NCBI RefSeq assembly: GCF_030409605.1
Contig: NZ_JAUFQG010000004.1
Coordinates: 62,001 to 126,000, forward strand
DNA length: 64,000 nucleotides
Source: Simiduia curdlanivorans
Lineage (GTDB): Bacteria > Pseudomonadota > Gammaproteobacteria > Pseudomonadales > Cellvibrionaceae
Direction of reading: 5' to 3'
In this document: positions 8,067-18,339 of the stretch, piece after piece
Layout of the letters: each line of letters starts with the position of its first letter
How positions within the stretch are numbered: position 1 is the stretch's first letter
Position numbers and translations under genes: made by a program
Notes under the pieces: model-generated
Databases searched by the model: none
What the model saw: only the letters and a program-made list of their open reading frames with translations
Told to the model about the DNA's origin: nothing

Positions 8067-11000
8067 TTACTGCGGGCTTGCAACAGTTTGCTTGAGCAAA
8101 CCATCCAAGCTCGCGGCCTTCGGCTTAACCAGCCAGAACTTGCCAATCAGGTCGGTGAAGTTATCCAATAAATATTGGCCCCACTCGCTACCGGTTTCGG
8201 CAACAAATTCTTCAATAATTTGCTGCAAGTGCGTTTGATGCGCTTCCAACTCTTCATTGTTGATACGCGCAATTTCGACCAACTCGCGGTTATAGCGATC
8301 TGAGAAGCTGCGCTCAATATCGAGCACATAGGCGAAACCACCGGTCATACCGGCGCCAAAGTTCACGCCTACTTTTCCAAGCACCGCAACAACACCACCG
8401 GTCATGTATTCGCAGCAGTGATCGCCTGCCCCTTCCACCACAGCCTGCACACCCGAGTTGCGCACAGCGAAGCGCTCGCCCGCCGTGCCCGCAGCAAACA
8501 ATTTTCCGCCGGTTGCACCGTATAAACAGGTGTTGCCAATAATCGAGGTTTCCTGTGACTTGAACGAGGAAATTTTCGGCGGACGAATAACCAACTTACC
8601 ACCGGCCATACCCTTGCCCACATAATCGTTGGCGTCGCCCTCCAAGTACAACTCCAAACCACCGGCATTCCACACGCCAAAACTTTGACCCGCCACACCG
8701 GTGAGTTTTAGCTTGATGGGGCTATCACTCATACCCAAATTGCCGTGGCGCTTGGCAATTTCACCACTCAAACGCGCGCCAATGGAGCGGTCGCAGTTGG
8801 TAACCCTAAACGCAAACTCGCCACCGCTTTTCGCTTCAATAGCGGGCAACAAGGTCGCCACCATCGTCTCGGCCAGCTGACCTTCATCAAAGGGCTGGTT
8901 ACGCGCCTGCTGGCAGGTTTGAGGTTTGGACGCTAAAAAATCATCGCTATAAATTACTGGGCTTAAATCTAACTGTGATTGACGTTTGGTTCGACCTTCA
9001 ATGGTCTCCAATAAATCAACCCGGCCGACAAGCTCCTCAAGTGTGCGAACGCCTAGGCGCGCCATCCACTCGCGAGTTTCTTCCGCCATAAATTTAAAGA
9101 AGTTCATCGCCATATCGACGGTACCGATATAGTGATCGCGTCGCAATCTATCGTTTTGCGTTGCCACGCCGGTAGCACAGTTATTCAAATGGCAGATGCG
9201 TAAATACTTACAACCTAAGGCCACCATGGGCGCCGTACCGAAGCCAAAGCTTTCCGCGCCTAACATTGCCGCTTTAACAACATCCAAGCCAGACTTTAAG
9301 CCGCCGTCGGTTTGCACCCGCACCTTGCCGCGCAAATTATTGGCGCGCAGCATCTGATGGGTTTCAGACAGGCCCAACTCCCAAGGCGAGCCAGCGTAGC
9401 GAATAGACGTGATCGGGCTGGCTGCGGTACCGCCGTCATAACCAGAAATAGTAATTAAATCCGCATAGGCTTTAGCAACACCCGCCGCAATAGTACCAAC
9501 GCCAGGGCGCGACACCAATTTAACCGACACCAACGCGTCTGGGTTAACTTGCTTCAGGTCGTAAATGAGCTGCGCCAAATCTTCAATCGAATAAATATCG
9601 TGATGCGGCGGCGGAGAAATTAAGGTCACGCCTGGCACTGAGTAACGCAAGCGCGCAATCAACGCATTAACTTTACCACCGGGCAACTGCCCGCCTTCGC
9701 CGGGCTTGGCGCCCTGCGCCACTTTGATTTGCAGTACTTCACCGTTAACCAAATACTCAGGCGTAACACCAAAGCGGCCGGACGCAACCTGCTTAATTTT
9801 CGACGATTTAATGGTGCCGTGGCGCGCGGGATCTTCCCCGCCTTCGCCGCTGTTCGAGCGACCGCCTAAGGTGTTCATCGCCTGCGCTAAAGCCTCGTGC
9901 GCCTCGGGCGATAAGGCACCTAAGGACATAGCGGCTGAGTCGAAGCGCTTAACAATCGATGCCACAGATTCCACTTCGTCCAAGGGCACGGGAGTGATGT
10001 TGTCTTTGATTTTCAAGAGATCGCGCAGTGTGGCGGTGGGCCGATCGTTGACCAAACCGGCGTAGTCGCGCCATACACTGTAGTCACCGGTTTGCACGGC
10101 CTTTTGCAGCGTCTGCACAACATCCGGGTTAAAGGCGTGATACTCCTGGCCGTGCATATATTTGAGTAAACCGCCTGGCTGGATAGGTTTGCGGGCTTTG
10201 TTGGCGTAACTTAAAAGTTTAACCACATCGGATTGCAAATCGTCAAAACCAGCGCCTTCAATGCGGCTCGGCGTTTCGGGGAAACACAAATCAACCACGT
10301 CCGAGTTCAGACCGATAATTTCAAACAAGTAGGCACCGCGATAGGAGGCCACCGTTGAGATACCCATCTTGGAGAGAATTTTCAACAGGCCTTTACAGAT
10401 AGCCGTCACATAACGCTTCTGCGCGGTGGCGGCATCGTCGAGCATTTCACCGGTTTGAATTAAGTGATTGATGACACTGTAACTCAGGTAGGGGTGAACG
10501 GCGGTGGCACCATAGCCAATCAAACAGGCAATTTGATGCGAATCACGCGCAGTCGCGGTGTCGGCAATAATATTGGAGTTACAGCGCAGGCCGGTTTTTA
10601 CCAAGCGCGCATGCACGGCACCGGTCGCCAACAAGGCGTGAATCGGCAGTTTATCCGTTTCCACATCGCGATCAGACAGTACGGCGATCACCGTGCCTTC
10701 GCGCACCGCGGCTTCAACTTCATCACATAAATCGACAATGGCCTGGCGCAAATCTTTTTGCGCAGGATCGAAATACAAACTGAACTTGCGAACCCGGTAA
10801 CCTGGCTTGTCGAACTTTAAAATATAGTCGCACTTAGCCCAGGTTAATACCGGCGATGACAAGATCAAGCGATCAGCGTGATCTTCCACATGCTCGAACA
10901 CGGACTTCTCTGCGCCCAAACAGGTTTCTAGCGACATCACAATAGATTCGCGTAGCGGATCTATTGGCGGATTCGTCACTTGCGCAAACTGCTGGCGGAA

Positions 11001-12515
11001 GAAATCGTATAAACAGCGCTCTTTTTCCGATAGCACGGCCATAGGCGTATCGTCGCCCATAGAACCGACAGCTTCTTGACCACCTTCGGCCAAGGGACGA
11101 ATGACCTGATCGCGCTCTTCAAAGGTTACTTGGAATAACTTTTGGTGGCGGAAGAACTCGTCCATGGTGAACTGATTATCAATCGCCGGGCCATTGTAAT
11201 CGGCGCGTAAACGGGTGGCACGCTTTGACAGCCACTGCTTATAGGGCTGCGCGTCTTTTAACATCTTATCGATGTCTTCACTAAAAAATAGCTTGCCCGT
11301 CTCAGTGTCGATCGAGAGCATTTGCCCAGGGCCTAAACGACCTTTGGCCACAACGTCTTCAGGCTTATAGCCGTGTACGCCCACTTCCGAGGCGACGGTA
11401 ATAAAATCATCTTTAGTGATGACATAACGCGACGGGCGCAAACCGTTGCGGTCTAAGGTACACACCGCGTAGCGGCCGTCGGTAATAACCAAACCGGCCG
11501 GGCCATCCCACGGCTCCATGTGCATGGAGTTATATTCGTAGAAGGCGCGTAAATCTGGGTCCATATGCTCGACGTTTTGCCACGCTGGCGGCACTAACAT
11601 GCGCACGGCGCGGTGTAACTCCATACCACCGGCGAGTAACACTTCGAGCATATTATCCAAACTCGATGAGTCAGAACCGGTGCGGTTTACCAGGGGCGTG
11701 ATTTCATTCAGCTCGGGCAATAAATTGGTTTGAAATTTTGGCGTGCGCGCCACAGACCAATTGCGGTTCGCGGTGATGGTGTTAATTTCACCGTTGTGCG
11801 CCAACAATCTAAAGGGCTGCGCCAAAGGCCAACGAGGCAAGGTATTGGTCGAGAAGCGCTGGTGGAATACACAGATCGCCGTCTCTAAACGCTTGTCCGC
11901 TAGGTCCAAAAAGAAGCGCGGCAAGTCTACCGGCATCATTAAGCCTTTAAAGGACATCACCTTGGCATTGAGGCTACCCACATAGAAGCTTACATCCGCC
12001 GCCAAACGCAGCTCTGCTTTCCTGCGAACAATAAATAGCTTGGCATTCAATTGCTCGTCAGTCATGCCCTCACAATTGACGAACACATTATAAAAAGACG
12101 GCACTGATTCCAAAGCAATCGGCCCGAGGCAGGCATTGTCCGTTGGCATCTGGCGCCAACCCGCAAGGGTCAAGCCCTTGGCGGCAATCTCTTCATTAAC
12201 AATTTTCTTTTGTGTTTCGGCGAGCTCGGCATCGGTGCTGAGCATCATCACGCCAACACCGTAGACATTGGTCAAGGGCAAACAACCGGCTTCTTCAGCC
12301 AACGAACGCATGAAACTGTCTGGCTTTTGCAGTAGCAACCCGCAGCCGTCACCGGTTTTACCGTCGGCAGCAATGCCACCGCGGTGCGTCATGCAGGTCA
12401 AAGCTTCGATAGCCGTTGTTAGCAACCGGTGGCTGGTTTCACCTTTTAAGTGGGCAATCAAGCCAAAGCCACAGTTGTCTTTGAACTCGTCTAACCGGTA
12501 CAGGCCAGTGCTCAT
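8067..12515 (-). CDS. gltB: Glutamate synthase large subunit
   Basis: The protein has 1482 residues, the full length of the NADPH-GOGAT alpha chain. The short propeptide is followed by Cys15 in DNCGFGLIAH, the catalytic residue of the class II glutamine amidotransferase domain (about 15-420). A central domain comes next. The FMN-binding synthase domain (about 780-1200) includes SGEGGEDPAR and the Fe-S cysteine cluster CRICHLNNCATGVATQ. The last 250 residues form the GXGXG beta-helix. Ammonia released from glutamine is channelled to 2-oxoglutarate. An AAGGA ribosome site lies in front of the ATG. It is the first gene of the gltBD operon and its promoter should lie within 12516-12902. Confidence 0.97.
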   Translation of the reverse strand: MSTGLYRLDEFKDNCGFGLIAHLKGETSHRLLTTAIEALTCMTHRGGIAADGKTGDGCGLLLQKPDSFMRSLAEEAGCLPLTNVYGVGVMMLSTDAELAETQKKIVNEEIAAKGLTLAGWRQMPTDNACLGPIALESVPSFYNVFVNCEGMTDEQLNAKLFIVRRKAELRLAADVSFYVGSLNAKVMSFKGLMMPVDLPRFFLDLADKRLETAICVFHQRFSTNTLPRWPLAQPFRLLAHNGEINTITANRNWSVARTPKFQTNLLPELNEITPLVNRTGSDSSSLDNMLEVLLAGGMELHRAVRMLVPPAWQNVEHMDPDLRAFYEYNSMHMEPWDGPAGLVITDGRYAVCTLDRNGLRPSRYVITKDDFITVASEVGVHGYKPEDVVAKGRLGPGQMLSIDTETGKLFFSEDIDKMLKDAQPYKQWLSKRATRLRADYNGPAIDNQFTMDEFFRHQKLFQVTFEERDQVIRPLAEGGQEAVGSMGDDTPMAVLSEKERCLYDFFRQQFAQVTNPPIDPLRESIVMSLETCLGAEKSVFEHVEDHADRLILSSPVLTWAKCDYILKFDKPGYRVRKFSLYFDPAQKDLRQAIVDLCDEVEAAVREGTVIAVLSDRDVETDKLPIHALLATGAVHARLVKTGLRCNSNIIADTATARDSHQIACLIGYGATAVHPYLSYSVINHLIQTGEMLDDAATAQKRYVTAICKGLLKILSKMGISTVASYRGAYLFEIIGLNSDVVDLCFPETPSRIEGAGFDDLQSDVVKLLSYANKARKPIQPGGLLKYMHGQEYHAFNPDVVQTLQKAVQTGDYSVWRDYAGLVNDRPTATLRDLLKIKDNITPVPLDEVESVASIVKRFDSAAMSLGALSPEAHEALAQAMNTLGGRSNSGEGGEDPARHGTIKSSKIKQVASGRFGVTPEYLVNGEVLQIKVAQGAKPGEGGQLPGGKVNALIARLRYSVPGVTLISPPPHHDIYSIEDLAQLIYDLKQVNPDALVSVKLVSRPGVGTIAAGVAKAYADLITISGYDGGTAASPITSIRYAGSPWELGLSETHQMLRANNLRGKVRVQTDGGLKSGLDVVKAAMLGAESFGFGTAPMVALGCKYLRICHLNNCATGVATQNDRLRRDHYIGTVDMAMNFFKFMAEETREWMARLGVRTLEELVGRVDLLETIEGRTKRQSQLDLSPVIYSDDFLASKPQTCQQARNQPFDEGQLAETMVATLLPAIEAKSGGEFAFRVTNCDRSIGARLSGEIAKRHGNLGMSDSPIKLKLTGVAGQSFGVWNAGGLELYLEGDANDYVGKGMAGGKLVIRPPKISSFKSQETSIIGNTCLYGATGGKLFAAGTAGERFAVRNSGVQAVVEGAGDHCCEYMTGGVVAVLGKVGVNFGAGMTGGFAYVLDIERSFSDRYNRELVEIARINNEELEAHQTHLQQIIEEFVAETGSEWGQYLLDNFTDLIGKFWLVKPKAASLDGLLKQTVASPQ

Positions 12516-12902
12516 AAACAGTCCTTCAAATCGTTAAGAATTCCGCTAAGCAAGGGTTGGTTTAGGGCAACCAAGCGCGCCCTAAAGCCCTCTGTGAGCA
12601 ATCAGTAGAGCGCAGTAACCACAGCAGGCAAAGCCCGCTGACGCTCAAAATATCGATATTGCCGGTGATGCTAGAGATTCCAGATTCAGCGCCAGTTCAC
12701 TAAACTTACGCCAAATCACTCGTTGAATCAGATCCCGCACAGAGGTCCCTCAGATCCCACCTACCAAACTGTACTGCAGTTTCTGCTGTTTACAGGGCAA
12801 ATGGGCGCAGAATGTTACCCGCTAAGCCATTCGGGTGCAAGTTGAGTCGCGCAATGATTGGAAAGCTAGGCGTTAGTGACCGATTCAATATTGCTAAAGT
12901 GT
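12516..12902. other. Intergenic region upstream of gltB
   Basis: These 387 bases lie between gltB and the end of the damX-like gene. They must hold the gltB promoter and leader and the end of the upstream transcript. I saw no convincing coding sequence, conserved RNA fold or strong terminator in them. Confidence 0.5.
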
Positions 12903-14423
12903 TTAATTTTCGTTTATTTGCTGCTGGACAGAGGCCAATGTGCGCGGCCAAGGGCCCGCTTTCTGCAGATTTTTGGGGAGTCTTTGCGTTGCTTGTCGCG
13001 CGGCATCCGAGCTCTCGTAATCACCCAAGACCACCACGTACCAAGGCTTACCGTCGCGTTTAGTGGTATACCAACGCAAGGGCTGACTGGCGTTTGCCTC
13101 TATAAAGCGCTCGACCCCAGCCTTGGACTCAGCCGCTAAGACTTGCAAGGTAAAGTGCTCTGCCGGCAAGGCTAGCAGCAGCAGCTCGTCTCCTGCAAAT
13201 GCAGGCAAAGGGGTCACAGCTGCTTTTGGTGTTTCAACCACTGGTTGATGAAGAGACTCAAGCTGCTGTCCAGGTGTGATCACCGTGGGTTGTGGCGCCG
13301 ACCTAACATGCCCACCTGAAACCATCAATGGATCATCTATAGCTACATCGGTTGTGGACTCATCAGTCGCTCTAACAGACGTGCCAGCCGAAGACGATAC
13401 TATTGGCTCGCTGATGGGTGCAACAACCGGTGCTGGCGCCGGCACCTCAACAGCAGCCTGTGGCACTAGTACCACTGGGGTGCTAACTGTATTAGCCGCT
13501 GAATCACCGTCATAACCCCACCAAGCAATCGCTAAAATTAAGCAGAGCACTGCCAGCGCTGATAGATGCAGCCAAGGTATTCTCATGGTGGCTTGAATTG
13601 GGGCACTAGCCTTTTCCAACAAGTGGATTTCGGCCATCGCATTAACGCGATTCAAGTCGCCGCTACTGGTCAGCCAAATAGACTCCTCATCCACTTCACT
13701 AAAGGGGCTGACACTGTCAAAACCTGCATCCGCTAAACGAAAAGCTAAATAATCGGCGACGAATTCCTGGCTGATATCAGGCATGGAAAATATTTGCGGC
13801 GGTTCTGCATCAGGCTGATGAACAGATTGCAATTTATCAGCCAAATCGGCGGAGCCTACGAGCAACAAATGCCAGCAAGTGCCCGAATCATCGGGGTTAA
13901 CTAAATCGAGTAAGGCTTTGAGCGTTTGCGGCTGCAACACATCGGCGTCATCGAGCAAAATATAGACCTGCAAGCTACCGCCGCTAAATTCGCTCCACTC
14001 CCGTAAGCGGGCGCGCAATCGCTGCTCCGAATCCTGCTCAGCAACCGCAAGGCCGATGGTTTTTGCAAGGTTAAACAACAATTCACTGGGCGAACCGAGC
14101 TCGATACCAGCGCGATAGAACACATAGTCTTCGCTCGATAACTGCGTATAGATCTGCTGGATTAGTGTCGTCTTACCTACACCGGGAGGACCAACCAGTG
14201 CCGAAACATTATCGGAAAAATGCAGCAGATGAATTAACTGGGCAAGTAAAGATTGGCGCCCATGGGCGGTAAAAAAACCACCGAGGCCTTTCTCAAAGGC
14301 TGGCTGCGTCAAGCCAAATAGCTGAATATAATCCAATAACGGCTCCGACTGCGTCGACAAGTCTTCAGCTTCGACGCGCAGATTGCGGAAGTTTGCCGCC
14401 GTTTTGTCTGCGCTGTCTGCCAT
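12903..14423 (-). CDS. DamX-like AAA+ ATPase with SPOR domain
   Basis: The 506-residue protein begins with an ExeA/GspA-like AAA+ ATPase domain (about 30-270). It shows Walker A GPPGVGKTTL near residue 79 and Walker B ILLDDADVL near 156. A single membrane helix follows at about 283-305 (LSALAVLCLILAIAWW), then a Pro/Ala/Val-rich periplasmic linker. The C-terminal SPOR domain (about 415-500) starts at FTLQVLAAES. SPOR domains bind denuded septal peptidoglycan, so a role at the division site is likely, as for E. coli DamX, which lies next to aroB. The gene sits 42 bases after aroB in the same direction, and the order aroK-aroB-damX-like is a widely conserved arrangement. Confidence 0.88.
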   Translation of the reverse strand: MADSADKTAANFRNLRVEAEDLSTQSEPLLDYIQLFGLTQPAFEKGLGGFFTAHGRQSLLAQLIHLLHFSDNVSALVGPPGVGKTTLIQQIYTQLSSEDYVFYRAGIELGSPSELLFNLAKTIGLAVAEQDSEQRLRARLREWSEFSGGSLQVYILLDDADVLQPQTLKALLDLVNPDDSGTCWHLLLVGSADLADKLQSVHQPDAEPPQIFSMPDISQEFVADYLAFRLADAGFDSVSPFSEVDEESIWLTSSGDLNRVNAMAEIHLLEKASAPIQATMRIPWLHLSALAVLCLILAIAWWGYDGDSAANTVSTPVVLVPQAAVEVPAPAPVVAPISEPIVSSSAGTSVRATDESTTDVAIDDPLMVSGGHVRSAPQPTVITPGQQLESLHQPVVETPKAAVTPLPAFAGDELLLLALPAEHFTLQVLAAESKAGVERFIEANASQPLRWYTTKRDGKPWYVVVLGDYESSDAARQATQRLPKNLQKAGPWPRTLASVQQQINEN

Positions 14424-14464
14424 ACAGATCCACCCTTGTGTATTTTTTGTTCAGGCTAACGCCT

Positions 14465-15565
14465 TTAATGAGTATCGGCAAGCCCAGAACTTATGGATGC
14501 CTGTAGCACGTGTTGCAAATCACTTAGTCCAACATCGTTGACCACCACCGCCTCACCTAAGGCCTTCAACAAAACAAAGCGCAAGCGGCCATCCATCACT
14601 TTTTTATCGACGCTCATATGTGCTAAAAATTGGTCAACCGTCATCGACTTAGGGGCAGCAATAGGGAGCTGTGCCTTTTCCAATAAACCACGCACCCGGA
14701 CGACATCCTTAGCAGCCAACCAGCCCAACTTTTCAGACAGCTCGGCCGCCAACATCATACCGGCACCCACTGCCTCGCCATGCAACCAATTGCCATAGCC
14801 CAACTGCGTCTCAATGGCATGTCCAAAGGTATGGCCTAAGTTTAACAAAGCGCGAACACCACCCTCGCGTTCATCGGCAGCAACAATTTTTGCTTTGTTC
14901 TCACACGACCGCCGAATAGCATAAATCAGCGCATCTGGGTCGAGCGCGACCAAGCGCTCAATATTCAACTCCAACCACCGCAAAAACTCAGCATCGCCCA
15001 ACAAACCGTATTTAATAACTTCCGCCAAGCCCGCTGAAATCTCACGAGCGGGCAAAGTTGCAAGCAAATCAATATCGATGATCACCGCTTGTGGTTGATA
15101 GAAGGCGCCAATCATATTTTTGCCGAGCGGATGGTTGATGCCTGTTTTACCACCCACCGAGGAGTCCACCTGGGACAGCAAAGTGGTTGGCACCTGAATA
15201 AAATTAACGCCGCGTTGATAGCTAGCTGCTGCAAATCCACACATATCGCCAACAACCCCACCCCCTAGTGCGATTAATGTTGTGTTGCGATTGTGCCGAG
15301 CTTGCAACAAACCATCGAAGATCAGGTTTAATGTGGCAAAGTTTTTATGGGCTTCGCCATCCGGCAATTGAACTTGCGCCCCCTGCTTATCCTTCAAGCT
15401 CGATTGAAGTCTGGATTGGTATAAAGGGCCCACTGTACTGTTAGTAACAATACAGACCTGATCACTTTTGATGTGAGGTAAAAATAAACTCGGCTCAGCC
15501 AACAGGCCGGAACCAATATAGATGGGGTAACTGCGATCACCCAAATCAACCTGTACAATCTGCAT
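14465..15565 (-). CDS. aroB: 3-dehydroquinate synthase
   Basis: The ATG at 15565 gives 366 residues, beginning MQIVQVDLGDRSYPI as the family does; an upstream in-frame start at 15595 would add ten unconserved residues. The NAD-binding segment GGGVVGDMCGFAA and the metal-site segment LNLGHTFGHAIE (one zinc-ligand histidine region) are visible, as is SSVGGKTGINHP. The enzyme converts DAHP into 3-dehydroquinate, the second step of the shikimate pathway. It lies between aroK and the damX-like gene on the same strand, with 76 bases to aroK. Confidence 0.97.
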   Translation of the reverse strand: MQIVQVDLGDRSYPIYIGSGLLAEPSLFLPHIKSDQVCIVTNSTVGPLYQSRLQSSLKDKQGAQVQLPDGEAHKNFATLNLIFDGLLQARHNRNTTLIALGGGVVGDMCGFAAASYQRGVNFIQVPTTLLSQVDSSVGGKTGINHPLGKNMIGAFYQPQAVIIDIDLLATLPAREISAGLAEVIKYGLLGDAEFLRWLELNIERLVALDPDALIYAIRRSCENKAKIVAADEREGGVRALLNLGHTFGHAIETQLGYGNWLHGEAVGAGMMLAAELSEKLGWLAAKDVVRVRGLLEKAQLPIAAPKSMTVDQFLAHMSVDKKVMDGRLRFVLLKALGEAVVVNDVGLSDLQHVLQASISSGLADTH

Positions 15566-15641
15566 TTTTACCCCCGAATTCAAAAGTCGGAACAATAGCA
15601 GATTTCTACATCTAAGGCTGCTTAAGCAGCCCTCGACTTAG

Positions 15642-16154
15642 TTAGGAAGATCGAACCAATGCAGCCATTTCCTGTGCAACCAGCTTTGGCGCTCGCTGTT
15701 CGGTATCAATGATGTGAGTCGCGACCTCGGCATACAAAGGATCGCGAATAGCCAGAAGTTCGCGAATGCGAGACTCCGGATCGGCGACCTGCAATAAAGG
15801 CCTTCGCTTATCCTTTGCCGTGCGCTCCAGCAATTGCTCTGTGGATGCCGTTAAATAAAAGACAATCCCTGAGGATTTAAGGCATTGGCGATTTTCTTCT
15901 CGCATAACGATGCCGCCGCCCGTCGCAATAACAAGCTGCCCCTGCAGTGACAGATCGGCTAACACAGCAACCTCTCGCTGCCGAAAGCCTGCTTCCCCTT
16001 CGACATCAAATATCCAAGGAATATCAGCACCAGTGCGCTCTTCAATTTCTCTATCCGAATCTTTGAAGGGATAACCCAGCTGTTGTGCAAGTAGTTTACC
16101 GATAGTAGTTTTGCCGGCCCCCATGGGGCCGACAAGAAAGACCGGACGACTCAC
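15642..16154 (-). CDS. aroK: Shikimate kinase
   Basis: The 170-residue enzyme carries the P-loop GPMGAGKTTIGK at residues 9-20. The shikimate-binding region DSDREIEERTG and GGGIVMREENR follow, then the lid arginines RTAKDKRRPLL. It phosphorylates shikimate with ATP. The start is a GTG at 16154 that overlaps the pilQ TGA stop by four bases (GTGA), indicating translational coupling to pilQ. The pilQ-aroK-aroB order is standard in gammaproteobacteria. Confidence 0.96.
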   Translation of the reverse strand: MSRPVFLVGPMGAGKTTIGKLLAQQLGYPFKDSDREIEERTGADIPWIFDVEGEAGFRQREVAVLADLSLQGQLVIATGGGIVMREENRQCLKSSGIVFYLTASTEQLLERTAKDKRRPLLQVADPESRIRELLAIRDPLYAEVATHIIDTEQRAPKLVAQEMAALVRSS

Positions 16155-18334
16155 TGAGCAAAATTGTCCGACATGATGCGAGGAGTAATAAAGATCAACA
16201 ATTCAGTTTTGTTCTCACTCGTTACATCCTGACGGAAGGCACGGCCTAAGTAGGGAATATCGCCAAAGAAAGGAACCTTAGTGACTCCCTTAACCTGCTC
16301 AGTCTGAAAGATTCCACCCAGCACGATAGTTTCGCCATCTGCAGCAAGTACTTTGGTATTTAACTGAGTTACATCAATGGAGGGAATACCCGTTGGAGTA
16401 ATTTCACCCACACTGTCCTTATGGATTTGAAGCTCCATAATGATGTGGTTATCTGGCGTTATCTGTGGCGTGACATCCAGTTTCAATACAGCCTCTTTAA
16501 AAGAAGTTGTGGTAGCACCGCTGGAGGAGGCCTCCTGGTAAGGAATCTCAGTACCGGACATAATAGTGGCTTTTTGCTTGTCGCCGGTAATCACCTTTGG
16601 CTGGGATACCACTTCGGCGTGACCAGAATCCTCGAGCGCAGACAACTCCAGAGCTAAGTAGGTATTATCGTCGACGAAGGCCGCGGTAATAGCACCAGCC
16701 GGGTTAACAACCCCGAGATCAATCATCATGGAATCACTCAAGTCAAACTCGATCTGACCGGTATCGTCGTCTACATCATAATCTAAGGTTTCTAGAGAGC
16801 CCGTAAATCTACCTTGGCTATTATCATTATTACTGAACCCTAATCCACCCCAACGAACGCCTAACTCTTCACGGAAATCAGTATTGGCAATTACAATGCG
16901 CGCTTCAATCATTACTTGCCGGATAGGAATATCAACCTCGGCGATAACTTTCTTGAACTCGGTAATTTTTTCTTCGGTATCTGTGAGGATAATCGAGTTA
17001 GTGCGCTCATCGACGATGGCTCGACCGCGCTCAGACAAAAGCGATCCTGTTGAATTTCTATCGCTGCTGCTACTACCGCTTCCACCACCAAAGTCCCTAC
17101 CACTACCGCTCTCCCTTTGACCTTTAAACAATTCGAACAACTCTTTCGCGTTGGCGTAACGCACGCGAATGTACTCTGTGCGCAGAGGAGCCAATTCCTC
17201 CAATTGCTTTTTAGTTTCCAGCTCTTGGCGCTCGCGCTCGGCGATCTCAGCCGCCGGCGCGACCATCAACACATTACCAATCTGGCGCTTATCCAAGCCC
17301 TTGGTCTTTAACACTAAATCCAAGGCCTGATCCCACGGCACATTGTCCAAGCGCAAGGTAATACGACCACTTACCGTATCGGAAGCCACAAGATTTAGTT
17401 CAGTAAAGTCGGCAATCAACTGCAACACAGATCGCACTTCGATATCTTGGAAATTCAAAGATAGTTTGTCGCCAACAAAGGCAAAGGCGGCATTCTTAGC
17501 TTCCAACTCTTGCTTATTGAGCGGCTTAACACTAATAACATAGTTATTGTCAGCTTGGTAAGCGATGTAATCAAACTGACCAGGTGCGGCAATATCCACC
17601 ACGGTATTGCGGCCATCATAATTCATATTAACTTGTGTAACAGGCGTTGCGAAATCAGTTACATCCAAACGACGACGTAATTCTTGCTCTAAAAATGTAT
17701 TGATAAAGGTAACCCGAACGCCACTACTTACCTCGTCAACGTCTACCTCTAGATGAGCATCCGAAAGGGTAAAGTACAATTCGCCAGCGCCCTGCGCATT
17801 GCGCTTGAAATCAACGTCAGCAACACTGACTCGGCTATTGGCAGGTTTATCATTTGCACTTTTCGCAGTACTGGTCTGCTGAGATAAAGCTGCGCTACCA
17901 CCGACGTTCGCTTTGGCCATCGCGTCACCGACATTGGTACCACCAACGGCAAGGATAAACTGGTTACCTTCGATGCGAGTCGAATAAGGCTGTAAATCAT
18001 CGAGCGAGATAATTAAGCGAGTACGGCCACCGGCACTTACAATCGCTGCATCTTTGGCATTTTCAAAAGACAGCGCATACTTTTTCTGACTCAGGGCGTT
18101 ATCCGTCTCAGGGAAATCAAGCACAATTCTCGCGGGTTTATCGATGGTGTAGCCATCAGGTGTGACGGGCGCCTCACTGAACTGCAAGTGCACCTCGAAA
18201 CGCTGACCTGGTAACTCAGCGAACTTTATATCCTGAATGGTGTTGGCCTGAGCCACGCCTGCGCCAACGATCAAGGTCGCAATCGCAACCACTCTATACC
18301 CCAAACAGGTCAGTGATTTCATTAAATTACTCAT
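16151..18334 (-). CDS. pilQ: Type IV pilus secretin PilQ
   Basis: The 727-residue protein has an N-terminal signal sequence ending about VAQAN. Two AMIN domains follow (about 30-130 and 165-270) that bind peptidoglycan. An STN/N0 domain begins near 295 (LNFQDIEVRSVLQLIADF), then an N1 domain interrupted by a Gly/Ser-rich loop (about residues 410-430). The secretin domain runs to the end (GVRWGGLGF through FGDIPYLGRAF). PilQ forms the outer-membrane gate for the pilus. It is the last gene of pilMNOPQ, 5 bases after pilP, and overlaps aroK. Confidence 0.97.
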   Translation of the reverse strand: MSNLMKSLTCLGYRVVAIATLIVGAGVAQANTIQDIKFAELPGQRFEVHLQFSEAPVTPDGYTIDKPARIVLDFPETDNALSQKKYALSFENAKDAAIVSAGGRTRLIISLDDLQPYSTRIEGNQFILAVGGTNVGDAMAKANVGGSAALSQQTSTAKSANDKPANSRVSVADVDFKRNAQGAGELYFTLSDAHLEVDVDEVSSGVRVTFINTFLEQELRRRLDVTDFATPVTQVNMNYDGRNTVVDIAAPGQFDYIAYQADNNYVISVKPLNKQELEAKNAAFAFVGDKLSLNFQDIEVRSVLQLIADFTELNLVASDTVSGRITLRLDNVPWDQALDLVLKTKGLDKRQIGNVLMVAPAAEIAERERQELETKKQLEELAPLRTEYIRVRYANAKELFELFKGQRESGSGRDFGGGSGSSSSDRNSTGSLLSERGRAIVDERTNSIILTDTEEKITEFKKVIAEVDIPIRQVMIEARIVIANTDFREELGVRWGGLGFSNNDNSQGRFTGSLETLDYDVDDDTGQIEFDLSDSMMIDLGVVNPAGAITAAFVDDNTYLALELSALEDSGHAEVVSQPKVITGDKQKATIMSGTEIPYQEASSSGATTTSFKEAVLKLDVTPQITPDNHIIMELQIHKDSVGEITPTGIPSIDVTQLNTKVLAADGETIVLGGIFQTEQVKGVTKVPFFGDIPYLGRAFRQDVTSENKTELLIFITPRIMSDNFAQ

Positions 18335-18339
18335 GGCTG

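Noticed and set aside
12516..12902. tRNA or small RNA in the gltB upstream region
   Set aside because: No cloverleaf or terminator-bound small RNA could be supported.
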